From positions 1-57,429 of the forward strand of contig JBFWUW010000045.1 of NCBI GenBank assembly GCA_050247075.1: a stretch of DNA of 57,429 nt, read 5' to 3'. A program made the position numbers and the translations under genes. Under the pieces are notes generated by a model that made no database searches, was not told the DNA's origin, and saw only the letters and a program-made list of their open reading frames with translations. How positions within the stretch are numbered: position 1 is the first letter of the stretch; every line of letters starts with the position of its first letter. This DNA comes from JBFWUW01 sp050247075 (GTDB taxonomy: Bacteria; Planctomycetota; Planctomycetia; Pirellulales; JBFWUW01). Positions 25,753-33,822 of this stretch are shown piece after piece.

Positions 25753-26530
25753 TGTTTTGTTGTGCCTCGCTCCCGTCCGCGATCAGCAGTTCCACACCGG
25801 CTGCTTGAATCTTGCTTTTCCACTCGTCATTGATGTCACTATCCACCACCATCCGTTCGACCGCCCCCAGTTCGCACAGGTGCGCCAGGCTCTGCCGTCC
25901 AAACTTTGTGCTGTCGGCCACCACAATCACTTCATCAGCGGCCGACATCATGGCCCGCTCGGTCTCTACAAGCAGCAGGTTGCTGTTGTAGTACCCGCGA
26001 TCCGTGATGCCCCCCACACTCATCACCGTGCGATGCACATTGAGATGCTTGAGCATCTCGTTGGCATACGGTCCCAAGGCTACGCCCGTCCGTGGGTAGA
26101 CATATCCGCCCAGCAACACCAAGTCGGTCGAAGCGCTGGCCGCAAACAGGTTGGCTACTGGCAACGAGTTCGTCACCACTTGCAACGGCCGGCCAACCAG
26201 CAACCGGGCCACTTCATAGGCGGTTGTGCCGCCGTCTATCAAAACCGTATCGCCATCTTCAATCAGCCGCGCCGCCCTGGAGGCGATGGCTGTCTTTTTG
26301 TCCCATTGGGCTGGTTGATGTTCTTCAAACAGCGGCAGTTTGGGTGAAATGCCGGTATAAAAAACCCCGCCATGCGTCCTCTTTGCCGATCCCGACTCTT
26401 CCAGAAAGTCTAAGTCACGCCGGACCGTCGACTCGCTCACTTGCAGTTCTTTGCTTAAATCGGGCAAAGAAGCAAAGCCGCGTAGTCTAACCAATTCCAG
26501 CAATTTTGAGCGTCTTTCCTCTGCTATCAT
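25730..26530 (-). CDS. DeoR-family regulator of the BMC operon
   Basis: 266 residues, full DeoR length. The N-terminal helix-turn-helix (about 20-45, LPDLSKELQVSESTVRRDLD, then KRTHGG) is typical. The effector domain contains IDGGTTAYEVARLL, VVTNSLPVANL and VADSTKFGRQS, the sugar-phosphate-binding pattern of DeoR proteins. It is the first gene of the operon and overlaps pduL. Likely represses the operon until a phosphorylated sugar (fuculose- or rhamnulose-phosphate would fit) binds; this is inferred from family and context. Confidence 0.92.
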   Translation of the reverse strand: MIAEERRSKLLELVRLRGFASLPDLSKELQVSESTVRRDLDFLEESGSAKRTHGGVFYTGISPKLPLFEEHQPAQWDKKTAIASRAARLIEDGDTVLIDGGTTAYEVARLLVGRPLQVVTNSLPVANLFAASASTDLVLLGGYVYPRTGVALGPYANEMLKHLNVHRTVMSVGGITDRGYYNSNLLLVETERAMMSAADEVIVVADSTKFGRQSLAHLCELGAVERMVVDSDINDEWKSKIQAAGVELLIADGSEAQQNNEHGNGI

Positions 26531-26575
26531 GGCTACGCAATCCTATCAAGCCACTACAAAATCCGCTACTTTCCT

Positions 26576-26603
26576 ATCATACGAACACAATGAATGAAGT
26601 CAA
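26576..26603 (-). promoter_or_regulatory. Predicted sigma70-type promoter of the BMC operon
   Basis: On the minus strand, -35 TTGACT (26603-26598) and -10 TATGAT (26581-26576) are separated by 16 bases; each matches consensus at 5 of 6 positions. The -10 ends about 45 bases before the DeoR start codon. TCAAT(C/G) repeats at 26600, 26624 and 26643 overlap and flank the -35 and are candidate operator elements, with no proof. The local DNA is clearly more A/T-rich than its surroundings. Confidence 0.6.
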
Positions 26604-26716
26604 TCAAAATATACCATGTTCTTTCAATCACGATGACAGAATTCAATGATAATGAGCGAAATCGCCGACAAACCCCATCCATCCTGCCGGCATACCGACA
26701 CAGCCCGCACCCGGTA

Positions 26717-26755
26717 CAATCCAAAATCAAGAATCAAGAATCGAACATCAAAAAC
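26717..26755 (+). repeat. A-rich ATCC-type leader repeat before the GNAT gene
   Basis: Plus strand reads CAATCCAAAATCAAGAATCA then AGAATCGAACATCAAAAAC, ending a few bases before ATG 26761. It has the same orientation relative to its gene as the copies before the BMC enzyme genes, although this gene is divergent to the operon. Confidence 0.7.
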
Positions 26756-26760
26756 ACCCC

Positions 26761-27264
26761 ATGTCCAACGTGTTGCAACTCGTTCGCTCGCTTGAGGTTC
26801 GGCCAAGCGCCGCCGCGCGGTCGGACGTAACGGTGCGCAACTTTGCCGGTTCGGCGGACATTCGCCCCTGGTTGGAACTGCGTAGCAAAGCGTTTGCCCG
26901 GCAGCCCGTTGGCGTGCGGGCCTGGGACATGGCCGATTTTGCGGCGGAGTTCATGCAAAAGGCTTGGTGGAATCCCGACCGCATGTGGATCGCCGAAGCA
27001 GCTCAGCCTGGCACGCTCTTGGGGCTGGAATTCGTGGGAACCGTAACCTGCGCCATGCGCGGCACGGGTGCCACGGCCCGGCCTGCCGTGCATTGGCTGG
27101 CCGTTCACCCCCGCTGGAGGAAACAAGGAATTGGCCGGATGTTGTTGGCCACTCTGGAGACCGCCTGTTGGGACGCCGGGCATCGCACGATCTGCCTGGA
27201 AACCCACGCCGACTGGGCCGCCGCCGGGCGATTGTACAAGACTGCCGGCTACGTACCCGCTTGA
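26761..27264 (+). CDS. GNAT-family N-acetyltransferase
   Basis: 167 residues. The acetyl-CoA binding motif is VHWLAVHPRWRKQGIGRMLL (V-x-P-x-x-R-x-x-G-I-G), followed by CLETHADWAAAGRLYKTAGY, the usual motif B end of GNAT enzymes. The acceptor is unknown. The gene diverges from the DeoR/BMC operon across a 230-bp A/T-rich region, but nothing in it ties it to the compartment. Confidence 0.85.
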   Translation: MSNVLQLVRSLEVRPSAAARSDVTVRNFAGSADIRPWLELRSKAFARQPVGVRAWDMADFAAEFMQKAWWNPDRMWIAEAAQPGTLLGLEFVGTVTCAMRGTGATARPAVHWLAVHPRWRKQGIGRMLLATLETACWDAGHRTICLETHADWAAAGRLYKTAGYVPA

Positions 27265-27297
27265 GGAGTGAGGCTGGGCATTGCCGCCTTCGCCACG

Positions 27298-28404
27298 TCA
27301 ATCGCGAAACGCAAACGCATACAACTGGGCGTCACGCAGTTGGAACCGCAGACAGACTAGCTTGCCGGCTAGTTCCGCCAAGTCAGCCGGTTCGGGAAAC
27401 GCAACGGCATGCCGCAAGTTGTCGCCTTTGACGGCGGACGAGGGGCCAAAGCCAGGCAGCGGTTTGCCGGCGGCGTCGAGCAGTTCCACGCGGACCTCGC
27501 CCCGGCCTTGCGTCACGGCGTTGATTTCCAACCGCTTACCCGCGAAACGCAGCGGAACGGTGGTGAGCGTGCCCCCCGCCGCCGGCCCATTGGCCGACAC
27601 AAAGCGGTCGCGCGGCCAGGTGGCCAGCCCAATGGAGCCGGAATACTGGAAATCCTTGTCTTGGGTCGCTTCTTCATACAAGATCGGCGCGCCGTGGGTG
27701 TAATTAGCACCGCCGTAGTACAACCAGACCTCGTCCCCCACGTCGATCGCTTGTGAGGCGGTCAGGACCATGCCGCCGTCCCATTCGCCTGGCTCGCCTG
27801 GCGGAATGATCGGCGTGCGAAAAGGGCGGTGCCACGTTTCCAGATCGCGCGACACGGCCAGTTGCGCTTCAATCGGCCCCTCTTGGCTGCCGGCCCGCGG
27901 CACATTCGCATTGATCGTGAAGGACCAAGGAAAACCGACCACGCAGCTCTCGGCGACATAGGCCCCCGCGCCATAAAACTCCGTCCGCATCACATTGGGA
28001 TTGTCTGGGTAGTTGAGCAGCGGACGGACCCGCTCCAGGCGGGCCAGCGAGCCCAAATCGTCGCGGCGGTCGGCGAAGAAGGCCGGTTCCGGCTTGGACC
28101 AATGGCGGAAGTCGTGGCTGCTGCTGAGATAAACACTTCGCCGTTGCCGGCCAAACACAGGCGTCATCATCTTGGGCAGAGCCACGTATTGCCCAGTGCG
28201 GTGATCGAAAAAAGCCGTAATCACATCATCGACATATGAAATCGGTACGATCGGCTTGGGGCTTTGCTCGGTCCAATTCAGCCCGTCGGGCGAGGTCATC
28301 GCCAGATAGCCGCGGCTAATGTCGAAACAGATCATCTTGTAGCGCCGCGCCGCGTCCTCGTCGGTTGGGTCGAAGAAAACGCTGGGGTAATCGAAGCCCG
28401 CCAC
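27298..28404 (-). CDS. C-terminal part of a frameshifted glycosidase-like (five-bladed propeller) protein
   Basis: The frame is open upstream of the GTG at 28404 and continues without a stop to a run of seven T (plus-strand A at 28507-28513), where it joins the frame of the N-terminal part. Across the join the protein reads ICYATSRDGLKW, then GFDYPSVFFDPTDED and LAMTSPDGLNW, the repeated S-x-D-G-x-x-W pattern of GH32/GH43-like propellers. Only one base must be added, or a -1 slip made at T TTT TTC, to restore one 513-residue protein. The substrate is unknown. Confidence 0.7.
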   Translation of the reverse strand: MAGFDYPSVFFDPTDEDAARRYKMICFDISRGYLAMTSPDGLNWTEQSPKPIVPISYVDDVITAFFDHRTGQYVALPKMMTPVFGRQRRSVYLSSSHDFRHWSKPEPAFFADRRDDLGSLARLERVRPLLNYPDNPNVMRTEFYGAGAYVAESCVVGFPWSFTINANVPRAGSQEGPIEAQLAVSRDLETWHRPFRTPIIPPGEPGEWDGGMVLTASQAIDVGDEVWLYYGGANYTHGAPILYEEATQDKDFQYSGSIGLATWPRDRFVSANGPAAGGTLTTVPLRFAGKRLEINAVTQGRGEVRVELLDAAGKPLPGFGPSSAVKGDNLRHAVAFPEPADLAELAGKLVCLRFQLRDAQLYAFAFRD

Positions 28405-28463
28405 GGCATTGTGCGGTTGGCCATTCTTAGCGGTCCGCGTGCCGGCTTTTGGCTTATCCCACT

Positions 28464-28838
28464 TCAGCCCGTCGCGGCTGGTGGCATAACAGATGCTGGT
28501 CCGGCGAAAAAAACTTCATCGCTGGGGCACGAGTACCACATCTTGAATTGCCCGCTCTCTGCATCGCGCAATACCGTCCCGGCAAAGGCCGAAACGTACC
28601 ATCCCTCCCATGTCCGATCGGCCTTCACCAGCGGGTTGCCGCCATGCTTCTTGGCGGGATGCGGAGTGAAGGCCACGCCGTGCGACTCATAGACCAGGCT
28701 GGGATCGAGCAGCAATTGGCTAGCAGTGCCAACATCGAGAATGTTTTGTTGCTGGGCGCGGGCAAGTTGCACGGCGAAGAGGAGGGAACAAGCAACGACG
28801 AAAATGGTCGGTCGCATGAGGATTCTCAAACAGTTCAA
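28464..28838 (-). CDS. N-terminal part of the frameshifted glycosidase-like protein (signal peptide)
   Basis: 124 residues as read. There is a signal peptide (about 1-28, hydrophobic core FVVACSLLFAVQLARA), then LLLDPSLVYESHGVAF, WEGWYVSAFAG and FKMWYS, the start of the propeller domain. Translation leaves the family pattern just after CPSDEVFF, exactly at the T7 run, and stops soon after. With the downstream fragment it makes a complete secreted protein, so this is either a recent inactivation, a base-count error in the assembly, or a slippage site. Confidence 0.7.
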   Translation of the reverse strand: MNCLRILMRPTIFVVACSLLFAVQLARAQQQNILDVGTASQLLLDPSLVYESHGVAFTPHPAKKHGGNPLVKADRTWEGWYVSAFAGTVLRDAESGQFKMWYSCPSDEVFFAGPASVMPPAATG

Positions 28839-28968
28839 TTGGCCAGCTTGGTCGTCGATTGCTGGCTAGTTCTCGCGTATTTCCACGGTTCGAATTTGAA
28901 GGCCCAGAGTATGGATCTGGTGGAATCCACACCGTTAAAGAGGTTCGACAGCCACTTTTGACCATGGC

Positions 28969-30636
28969 CTAACCGCACCCCACCGTTTCCGCTCCGTGCA
29001 GGTAATCATCGCTGACGGGATAGTTGCGAAAACGAATGCTGTAGTATTTCTCGAACCACTCGGCGATGTCGGGTTCGATGCCGGGGTCGTAGTGGGGGGA
29101 GACGTGCAGCGTGCGTCCGTAAAAGTCTTCACGGATGTCGCCTTGTTCCACCAACACGCGGCCGCTCTTGATGACGAACCGCGGCAGTTCGAACATCGTC
29201 TCCTTGTTCTCGTGCGGCGTGTAAATGGTGATGTCGGCATCGGCCCCCACGCCCAAGTGCCCCTTGGTCTTCAGCCCTAGAATGCGAGCCGGGGCCGCCC
29301 GCGTGATGATGCAGATTTCGTTCAGCGTGTATTCCCGCTGTAAGTCGGCCAGAATGCAACGCTCGCGAACCATGGGGTGGACGGTCTTCAGCACGTCTTG
29401 CCGGTAAGTGCGGTCCATTAGCAGCCGAATAATCTGCGGGTAGGCCATGAACGAACCGCCGTTGGGATGGTCGGTGCTCATCACGACCCGCCAAGGATCC
29501 ACCACCAGCAGATACCACTCCAGGCCAATTGCCCATTGCAGCGTATGGACCAGGCTCTTGTTCTTGTATTCGATGGGGGCGATGCCGCAGCCCGACTCCA
29601 TCTCGGTATCGCCGCTAAACCACTTGGTGCCGTAAACATTGGCCAGAAAGTAACCCAGCGGCCCGTCGCCCGTCATGCTGGTTGTCTGGCCGAACATCAC
29701 CTGACCGACATCAACGGTGATATTGGGATGCGCATTGACGTAGTCCGCAAGCGGCTGGACCTTGGAATTAAACGTGTACTCATCGGCATCGCCGCCGCCG
29801 TAACTGTGAAACTGAATGTGCGTAAGATGGCCGCGATGGCTTTCTAAGGCTTGCAACGTGTCGAGCGTGGTGGTCCAGTTGCCGGGCATCCCCAGGTTGT
29901 TGCTATGAATGTGGACCGGGTGGGGCAGCTTCAACTCGTTCGCCGCCAGAGCCACCGACTGGATGATTTGCCTCGGGGTAATACTATAGCTCGGAACATT
30001 GTCGTCCAACCCTTCGACATTGCCGGCCTGCTGGCTCTTCCAAACCTCCACGCCGCCCGGATTGACCAGCTTGGGGGCAAAGCCCTTGGCGGCGCTTAGC
30101 AGCCAGCCGATGAACGCCTTGAGCTTCTCAGGCTCCTTCTGCTGGATGGCCCGCATGACGTAGTGGTTGTTGCCCATCAACAGGTAAAAACCCTTGTCGA
30201 TGCAAGGAGTATCCTCAAACTCCTCATGGGCATGCCGCGCGGACAACGGCGGTACGGCAGCATCGAAGGCCGTGGTATAGCCGAGCGCGGCGTACTTATA
30301 CCCGGTGGCAAAGGTGCTGGGGACACTCCCCATCGTGCCGCTATGGGTGATCGCGGTGCGGCGGACAGGTTCGGCCTTGCGCTTTTCCTCTGGCCGCATC
30401 TTGCGGGCCACGTTGACCTTAGGCCCGGCGATGTGGCAATGCATATCAATCCCGCCCGGCATAATCACCAGGCCGGTAGCATCCAACGTGCGGTCGGGCT
30501 TGGCATCGGGGTCGGTCGGCGCGGCGACAATGCGGTCGCCGTCAATCCAAATATCGCGGATCTCGCCGTCGATGTTGTTGGCGGGGTCGTGGACGATACC
30601 GTTGGCTATTTTGAACATTTTGCCTTGTTTAGACAT
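28969..30636 (-). CDS. fhcA: FwdA/FhcA-like formylmethanofuran dehydrogenase (formyl hydrolase) subunit A
   Basis: 555 residues, an amidohydrolase-fold protein. Metal ligands are seen in DMHCH (His66, His68), VHIHSNN, HIQFHSYGG and STDHPNGG. The IMPGGIDMHCHIAGPKVN block is diagnostic of FwdA. In archaea FwdA hydrolyses formate/formyl groups and passes formyl to methanofuran; in planctomycetes and methylotrophs it is part of the formyltransferase/hydrolase route for formaldehyde oxidation with tetrahydromethanopterin. It overlaps the end of the FwdB-like gene by 8 bp, so both are in one unit. Confidence 0.9.
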   Translation of the reverse strand: MSKQGKMFKIANGIVHDPANNIDGEIRDIWIDGDRIVAAPTDPDAKPDRTLDATGLVIMPGGIDMHCHIAGPKVNVARKMRPEEKRKAEPVRRTAITHSGTMGSVPSTFATGYKYAALGYTTAFDAAVPPLSARHAHEEFEDTPCIDKGFYLLMGNNHYVMRAIQQKEPEKLKAFIGWLLSAAKGFAPKLVNPGGVEVWKSQQAGNVEGLDDNVPSYSITPRQIIQSVALAANELKLPHPVHIHSNNLGMPGNWTTTLDTLQALESHRGHLTHIQFHSYGGGDADEYTFNSKVQPLADYVNAHPNITVDVGQVMFGQTTSMTGDGPLGYFLANVYGTKWFSGDTEMESGCGIAPIEYKNKSLVHTLQWAIGLEWYLLVVDPWRVVMSTDHPNGGSFMAYPQIIRLLMDRTYRQDVLKTVHPMVRERCILADLQREYTLNEICIITRAAPARILGLKTKGHLGVGADADITIYTPHENKETMFELPRFVIKSGRVLVEQGDIREDFYGRTLHVSPHYDPGIEPDIAEWFEKYYSIRFRNYPVSDDYLHGAETVGCG

Positions 30637-31975
30637 GAACGACCGATTTCAATTCCCGCACGCGCCGCTCCAGTTTCTTCAACACCTCGAAATCCGATGG
30701 ATGGGGCGAATCGAACGCCGGACGCAGCGGAATCGGCACGTCGTCCATTCGGTAGACCGTGCCGGGTACGTTAATGCCGTAGGTCGCCGTGTGAAATACA
30801 ACGGTCGCGTGCCGAGTCGTCGGCGTCTCTTTGGGGTCGAAGGCGATATACGGAATCGACTTCAAATGCTCGCGAGCCGGTTGACTGAAATTGGCCATCG
30901 GATCGCTGGCTATAATCATCGCCGCGTCGGCCTCGCGGCGGGCCAGCGTATCGCTGGTGGTGTATTCGCCCGGATTGAAGCGAGGGTAGCCGCGGCACAT
31001 GTTCACGCCAAAGGGGTATCCGGTCTGCCAGGCTACTACGTTGTCGGCACCCGTCACGTTGCCGTGCCCCCGCATCGGCTTGCAGACAAATCGCGTGTGG
31101 GCGTTCATATCGCGGGTCAACGCCAACAGGGCTTCACTGTTGAGGTGCTTGCCGCGGGTCATGGTCAGCCCCATGCCAAACAAAATCACGCCAAACTTGG
31201 CCGTTTTCATCCGCTCCATCAGGTCGGCCCAGGTGGCCAGCGGAACGCCGGTCTCGCGCTCGACTTGTTCGGGATCGGGCTCGACTCCCTTAGCCAGGGC
31301 CCGTAACGTCCAGAGCGCTTCAAAATCGGATCGCGGTTTGACCTGCAAGAAAATATCGACGGCATTCGCCGACTTGGTCTTGCGGACATCGACCAGTACG
31401 GCGGTGCGGTCCTTGCGTCCGCGGGGAAGAAACATCCCCTTGGGCATCAGGCTGTACTTGGTGAAATGTCGGGGGTGGCTCTCGGCCGGGTTGCCCCCCC
31501 AAAAGATAATCAGGTCGCCCCGATTGGCGACCTCGCCTAGCGAGCAAGTGACTTCGCCCACGCCTTGAAAGGCCATGCCGCTAGGACCATGACAGACGCT
31601 GGTGGTGGTATCGACCGTGCCGCCAATCCAATCGCCAATGCCGACCGCCACCCGTTGGGCCTCGCTGGTGGTATCGCTCAGTCCGTAGATGATGGGATAT
31701 TTGGCGTCGGCAAGAATGCGGGCGGCGCGTTCGATTCCTTGCTCGACGGTGGCAGGCTGCCCATCGATCAAACAGTCGGGCGAGTCGTCGATATCGTGAT
31801 TAAGAAACCAGGCCTTGCCCAATACGCAGGCCCGCTTGGCCTCGGTGATATGGTTATCTTTGACGGTCAGGTCGATATCGTCGCAAACACAGCCGCAGAA
31901 CGTGCAGGTGGCGTCTTTGACGATCTTGACTTCCGAGGCAGGGGCTTCGGCCGTCGGCTCAATAGTGGTGGACAT
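30629..31975 (-). CDS. fhcB: FwdB/FhcB-like molybdopterin protein with intact 4Fe-4S ligands
   Basis: 448 residues from ATG 31975; the 66 codons upstream do not match the family. Near the N-terminus Cys24, Cys27, Cys31 and Cys50 give the CxxCxxxC...C cluster motif, and TSVCHGPSG (Cys128) corresponds to the Mo/W-ligand region of archaeal FwdB as I recall it. Later blocks: GGNPAESHPRH, VLVDVRKTKSAN, PMRGHGNVTGADNV, GYPRFNPGEYTT, IIASDPMANF. It is followed directly by fhcA. Retained cofactor ligands suggest a redox-capable protein rather than a purely structural subunit. Confidence 0.88.
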   Translation of the reverse strand: MSTTIEPTAEAPASEVKIVKDATCTFCGCVCDDIDLTVKDNHITEAKRACVLGKAWFLNHDIDDSPDCLIDGQPATVEQGIERAARILADAKYPIIYGLSDTTSEAQRVAVGIGDWIGGTVDTTTSVCHGPSGMAFQGVGEVTCSLGEVANRGDLIIFWGGNPAESHPRHFTKYSLMPKGMFLPRGRKDRTAVLVDVRKTKSANAVDIFLQVKPRSDFEALWTLRALAKGVEPDPEQVERETGVPLATWADLMERMKTAKFGVILFGMGLTMTRGKHLNSEALLALTRDMNAHTRFVCKPMRGHGNVTGADNVVAWQTGYPFGVNMCRGYPRFNPGEYTTSDTLARREADAAMIIASDPMANFSQPAREHLKSIPYIAFDPKETPTTRHATVVFHTATYGINVPGTVYRMDDVPIPLRPAFDSPHPSDFEVLKKLERRVRELKSVVHV

Positions 31976-32182
31976 AGTCGGCTCTGCCGGTGTATCGCAA
32001 ATGGGAACTTTCAAATCTCGCGCCGGCAACGCGGCGTCCGTTCTATTCTGGCAGCGATGGCCGGCGTTTGCTAGGGCGTTGTCGTAGCGATATAGGCCCC
32101 GGTCTTCACTGGTCGCTGTCGATGAGCCAGATATAATGCATTTACCGATGATGGGGCCATTATCGGACACCAAGGGAAACGA

Positions 32183-32380
32183 ATGATGGCTGAAATCCCA
32201 TCGGATGCGACTGCCGCGAACAATATTGCGACGCCAGGGGAGACCGTCCTCAGCGGGCCGAAGCTGTATCGGTTTCTCCGTGGCGGATAATTACCGCTTG
32301 GCCGAATTGGGCGTGCTGAAGGAGGATGATCGGGTCAAACTGTTGGATGGGTGGAGTGCCAACATGGCGGAGACGGAATC
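32183..32380 (+). pseudogene. Remnant of an Uma2/DUF820-family gene, frameshifted and truncated
   Basis: From ATG 32183, ATPGETVLSGPKLYRF is followed by a wrong-frame stop. Skipping one T near 32271 gives FSVADNYRLAELGVLKEDDR and KLLDG, the N-terminal signature of the Uma2 (DUF820) nuclease-like family. After LLDG the similarity ends at a degenerate copy of the hairpin repeat (32366-32390). About 110 residues of the usual domain are absent. The gene is certainly non-functional as written. Confidence 0.7.
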
Positions 32381-32413
32381 GCCTCCTGCCGATCTCGGAA
32401 AAGCAGGTTCCCC

Positions 32414-32971
32414 ATGACACGCCGCCGGTTTCGTATGTGGGCCATTGCCACCGCTGTCGTACTGGTGCTTATTGCATTTGTGGGAGGACGGGAATATCTC
32501 CGGCCCAAGATTGGCGTTGGAGACAAGGCACCCGACTTCACGACCGAAACGCACACCGGACAGACAGTGTGCCTGGCGGACTATCTGGGAAAACAGGCCG
32601 TGGTGGTTTACTTCTACCCGGCCGATGAAACCCCCGGCTGCACCACGGAAGCTTGTGCCTTCCGCGATGCCTACGCCGACTTTGTCGACGCGGGCGCGGC
32701 GGTGATTGGCATCAGTGGCGATACGCTGGATAGCCACCGCAAGTTCGCGGCAAACCGGCGGCTCCCCTTTCTGCTCGTCAGCGACAGAGATGGTGCCCTG
32801 AGGTCCGCCTTTGGCGTTCCCAAGACCCTGGGCCTGCTGCCGGGCCGAGTGACCTATGTCATAGACCGGCAGGGTATCGTCCGCCACATCTTCAGTTCGC
32901 AACTCAACGCCGGCCAACACGTCACCGAGGCGCTGCAAATCGTGCGCTCGTTATCGCAATCGGAATCTTAG
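32414..32971 (+). CDS. Membrane-anchored peroxiredoxin (Bcp/PrxQ type)
   Basis: 185 residues from ATG 32414; upstream codons belong to the repeat region. One N-terminal transmembrane helix (about 9-24) is followed by a peroxiredoxin domain: GDKAPDF, then TPGCTTEAC with peroxidatic Cys76 and likely resolving Cys81, and VTYVIDRQGIVRHIF at the end. The Cys spacing matches the PrxQ subgroup. It reduces peroxides on the periplasmic side. Its stop overlaps by 4 bp the end of the convergent SDR gene. Confidence 0.88.
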   Translation: MTRRRFRMWAIATAVVLVLIAFVGGREYLRPKIGVGDKAPDFTTETHTGQTVCLADYLGKQAVVVYFYPADETPGCTTEACAFRDAYADFVDAGAAVIGISGDTLDSHRKFAANRRLPFLLVSDRDGALRSAFGVPKTLGLLPGRVTYVIDRQGIVRHIFSSQLNAGQHVTEALQIVRSLSQSES

Positions 32972-33699
32972 GCGTAATCCTGCCAGGTCGGCTTTATGAT
33001 CAGCTCTGGAATATGGGCGCGCGGCGGCAATTTGGCAACCATCACTACCGCGGCGGCGACGTCCTCCGGCTGTAGAATTCGGGCCCGATGTTCGGCACTT
33101 ACTTTTACCGGACGCCGATCGAGAATCGGCGTTTCAACCTCACCAGGAAAAATCGTCGTCACGCGAATGCCGTGCGAGCCATCCTCCAAAGCCACGGCCC
33201 CCCCCAGCGCGCTCATGGCGAATTTGGAGGCGCTATAGGCCACGCCTCCCAGGAGCGACGCCCGCTTGCCGGAGATCGATGAGATATTAACGATCAATCC
33301 GTCTTTCTTTTCGCGCATGCCCGGCAGGGCCGCCCGCATGCAATAGTACGCACCCGTGGCATTGACCTGCATCAGTAAATTCCAATCGTCCGGCGTCAGT
33401 TCGGCCATTGAACGCTTGGGAATATTCACTCCGGCACTATTCACCAGAATGTCAACCGGTCCGATCTCGTTTCGAAGCCATTGAAACAACTGCTCCACAT
33501 CTTGCAGGCTTGCCACATCGGCGGCCTGGCAGGAAATGGCTGGCTGGCCTTTAAACATGGCCGCTGTCTCTCTAAGCGGCTCCATCCGCCGTCCGGCGAT
33601 GCCCACCTGGCAGCCTTCGGCCGCCAGCGCCAGGGCAATCCCGCGCCCAATACCCGTGCCGCCCCCAGTGACCAGAACCGCCTTACCCGCAAGTGTCAT
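32968..33699 (-). CDS. Short-chain dehydrogenase/reductase
   Basis: 243 residues from ATG 33699. Classical SDR motifs: TGGGTGIGRG (cofactor), NSAGVN, catalytic Ser in ISSISG and YSASK (Tyr-x-x-x-Lys). The Arg-Arg after IAG hints at NADP preference. The substrate is unknown. Convergent with the peroxiredoxin gene. Confidence 0.9.
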   Translation of the reverse strand: MTLAGKAVLVTGGGTGIGRGIALALAAEGCQVGIAGRRMEPLRETAAMFKGQPAISCQAADVASLQDVEQLFQWLRNEIGPVDILVNSAGVNIPKRSMAELTPDDWNLLMQVNATGAYYCMRAALPGMREKKDGLIVNISSISGKRASLLGGVAYSASKFAMSALGGAVALEDGSHGIRVTTIFPGEVETPILDRRPVKVSAEHRARILQPEDVAAAVVMVAKLPPRAHIPELIIKPTWQDYA

Positions 33700-33822
33700 C
33701 GTTGTCCTCAAGAAGAAAGCGAGCATCGCCGCGCGCGGCGATAGAACGAACGAAAGACCACCGTTTTAGCGTGCCCACGGCATCGAGTGAAGGGCCGCTC
33801 TGTTGCCGTCCACTTGAGCCGG

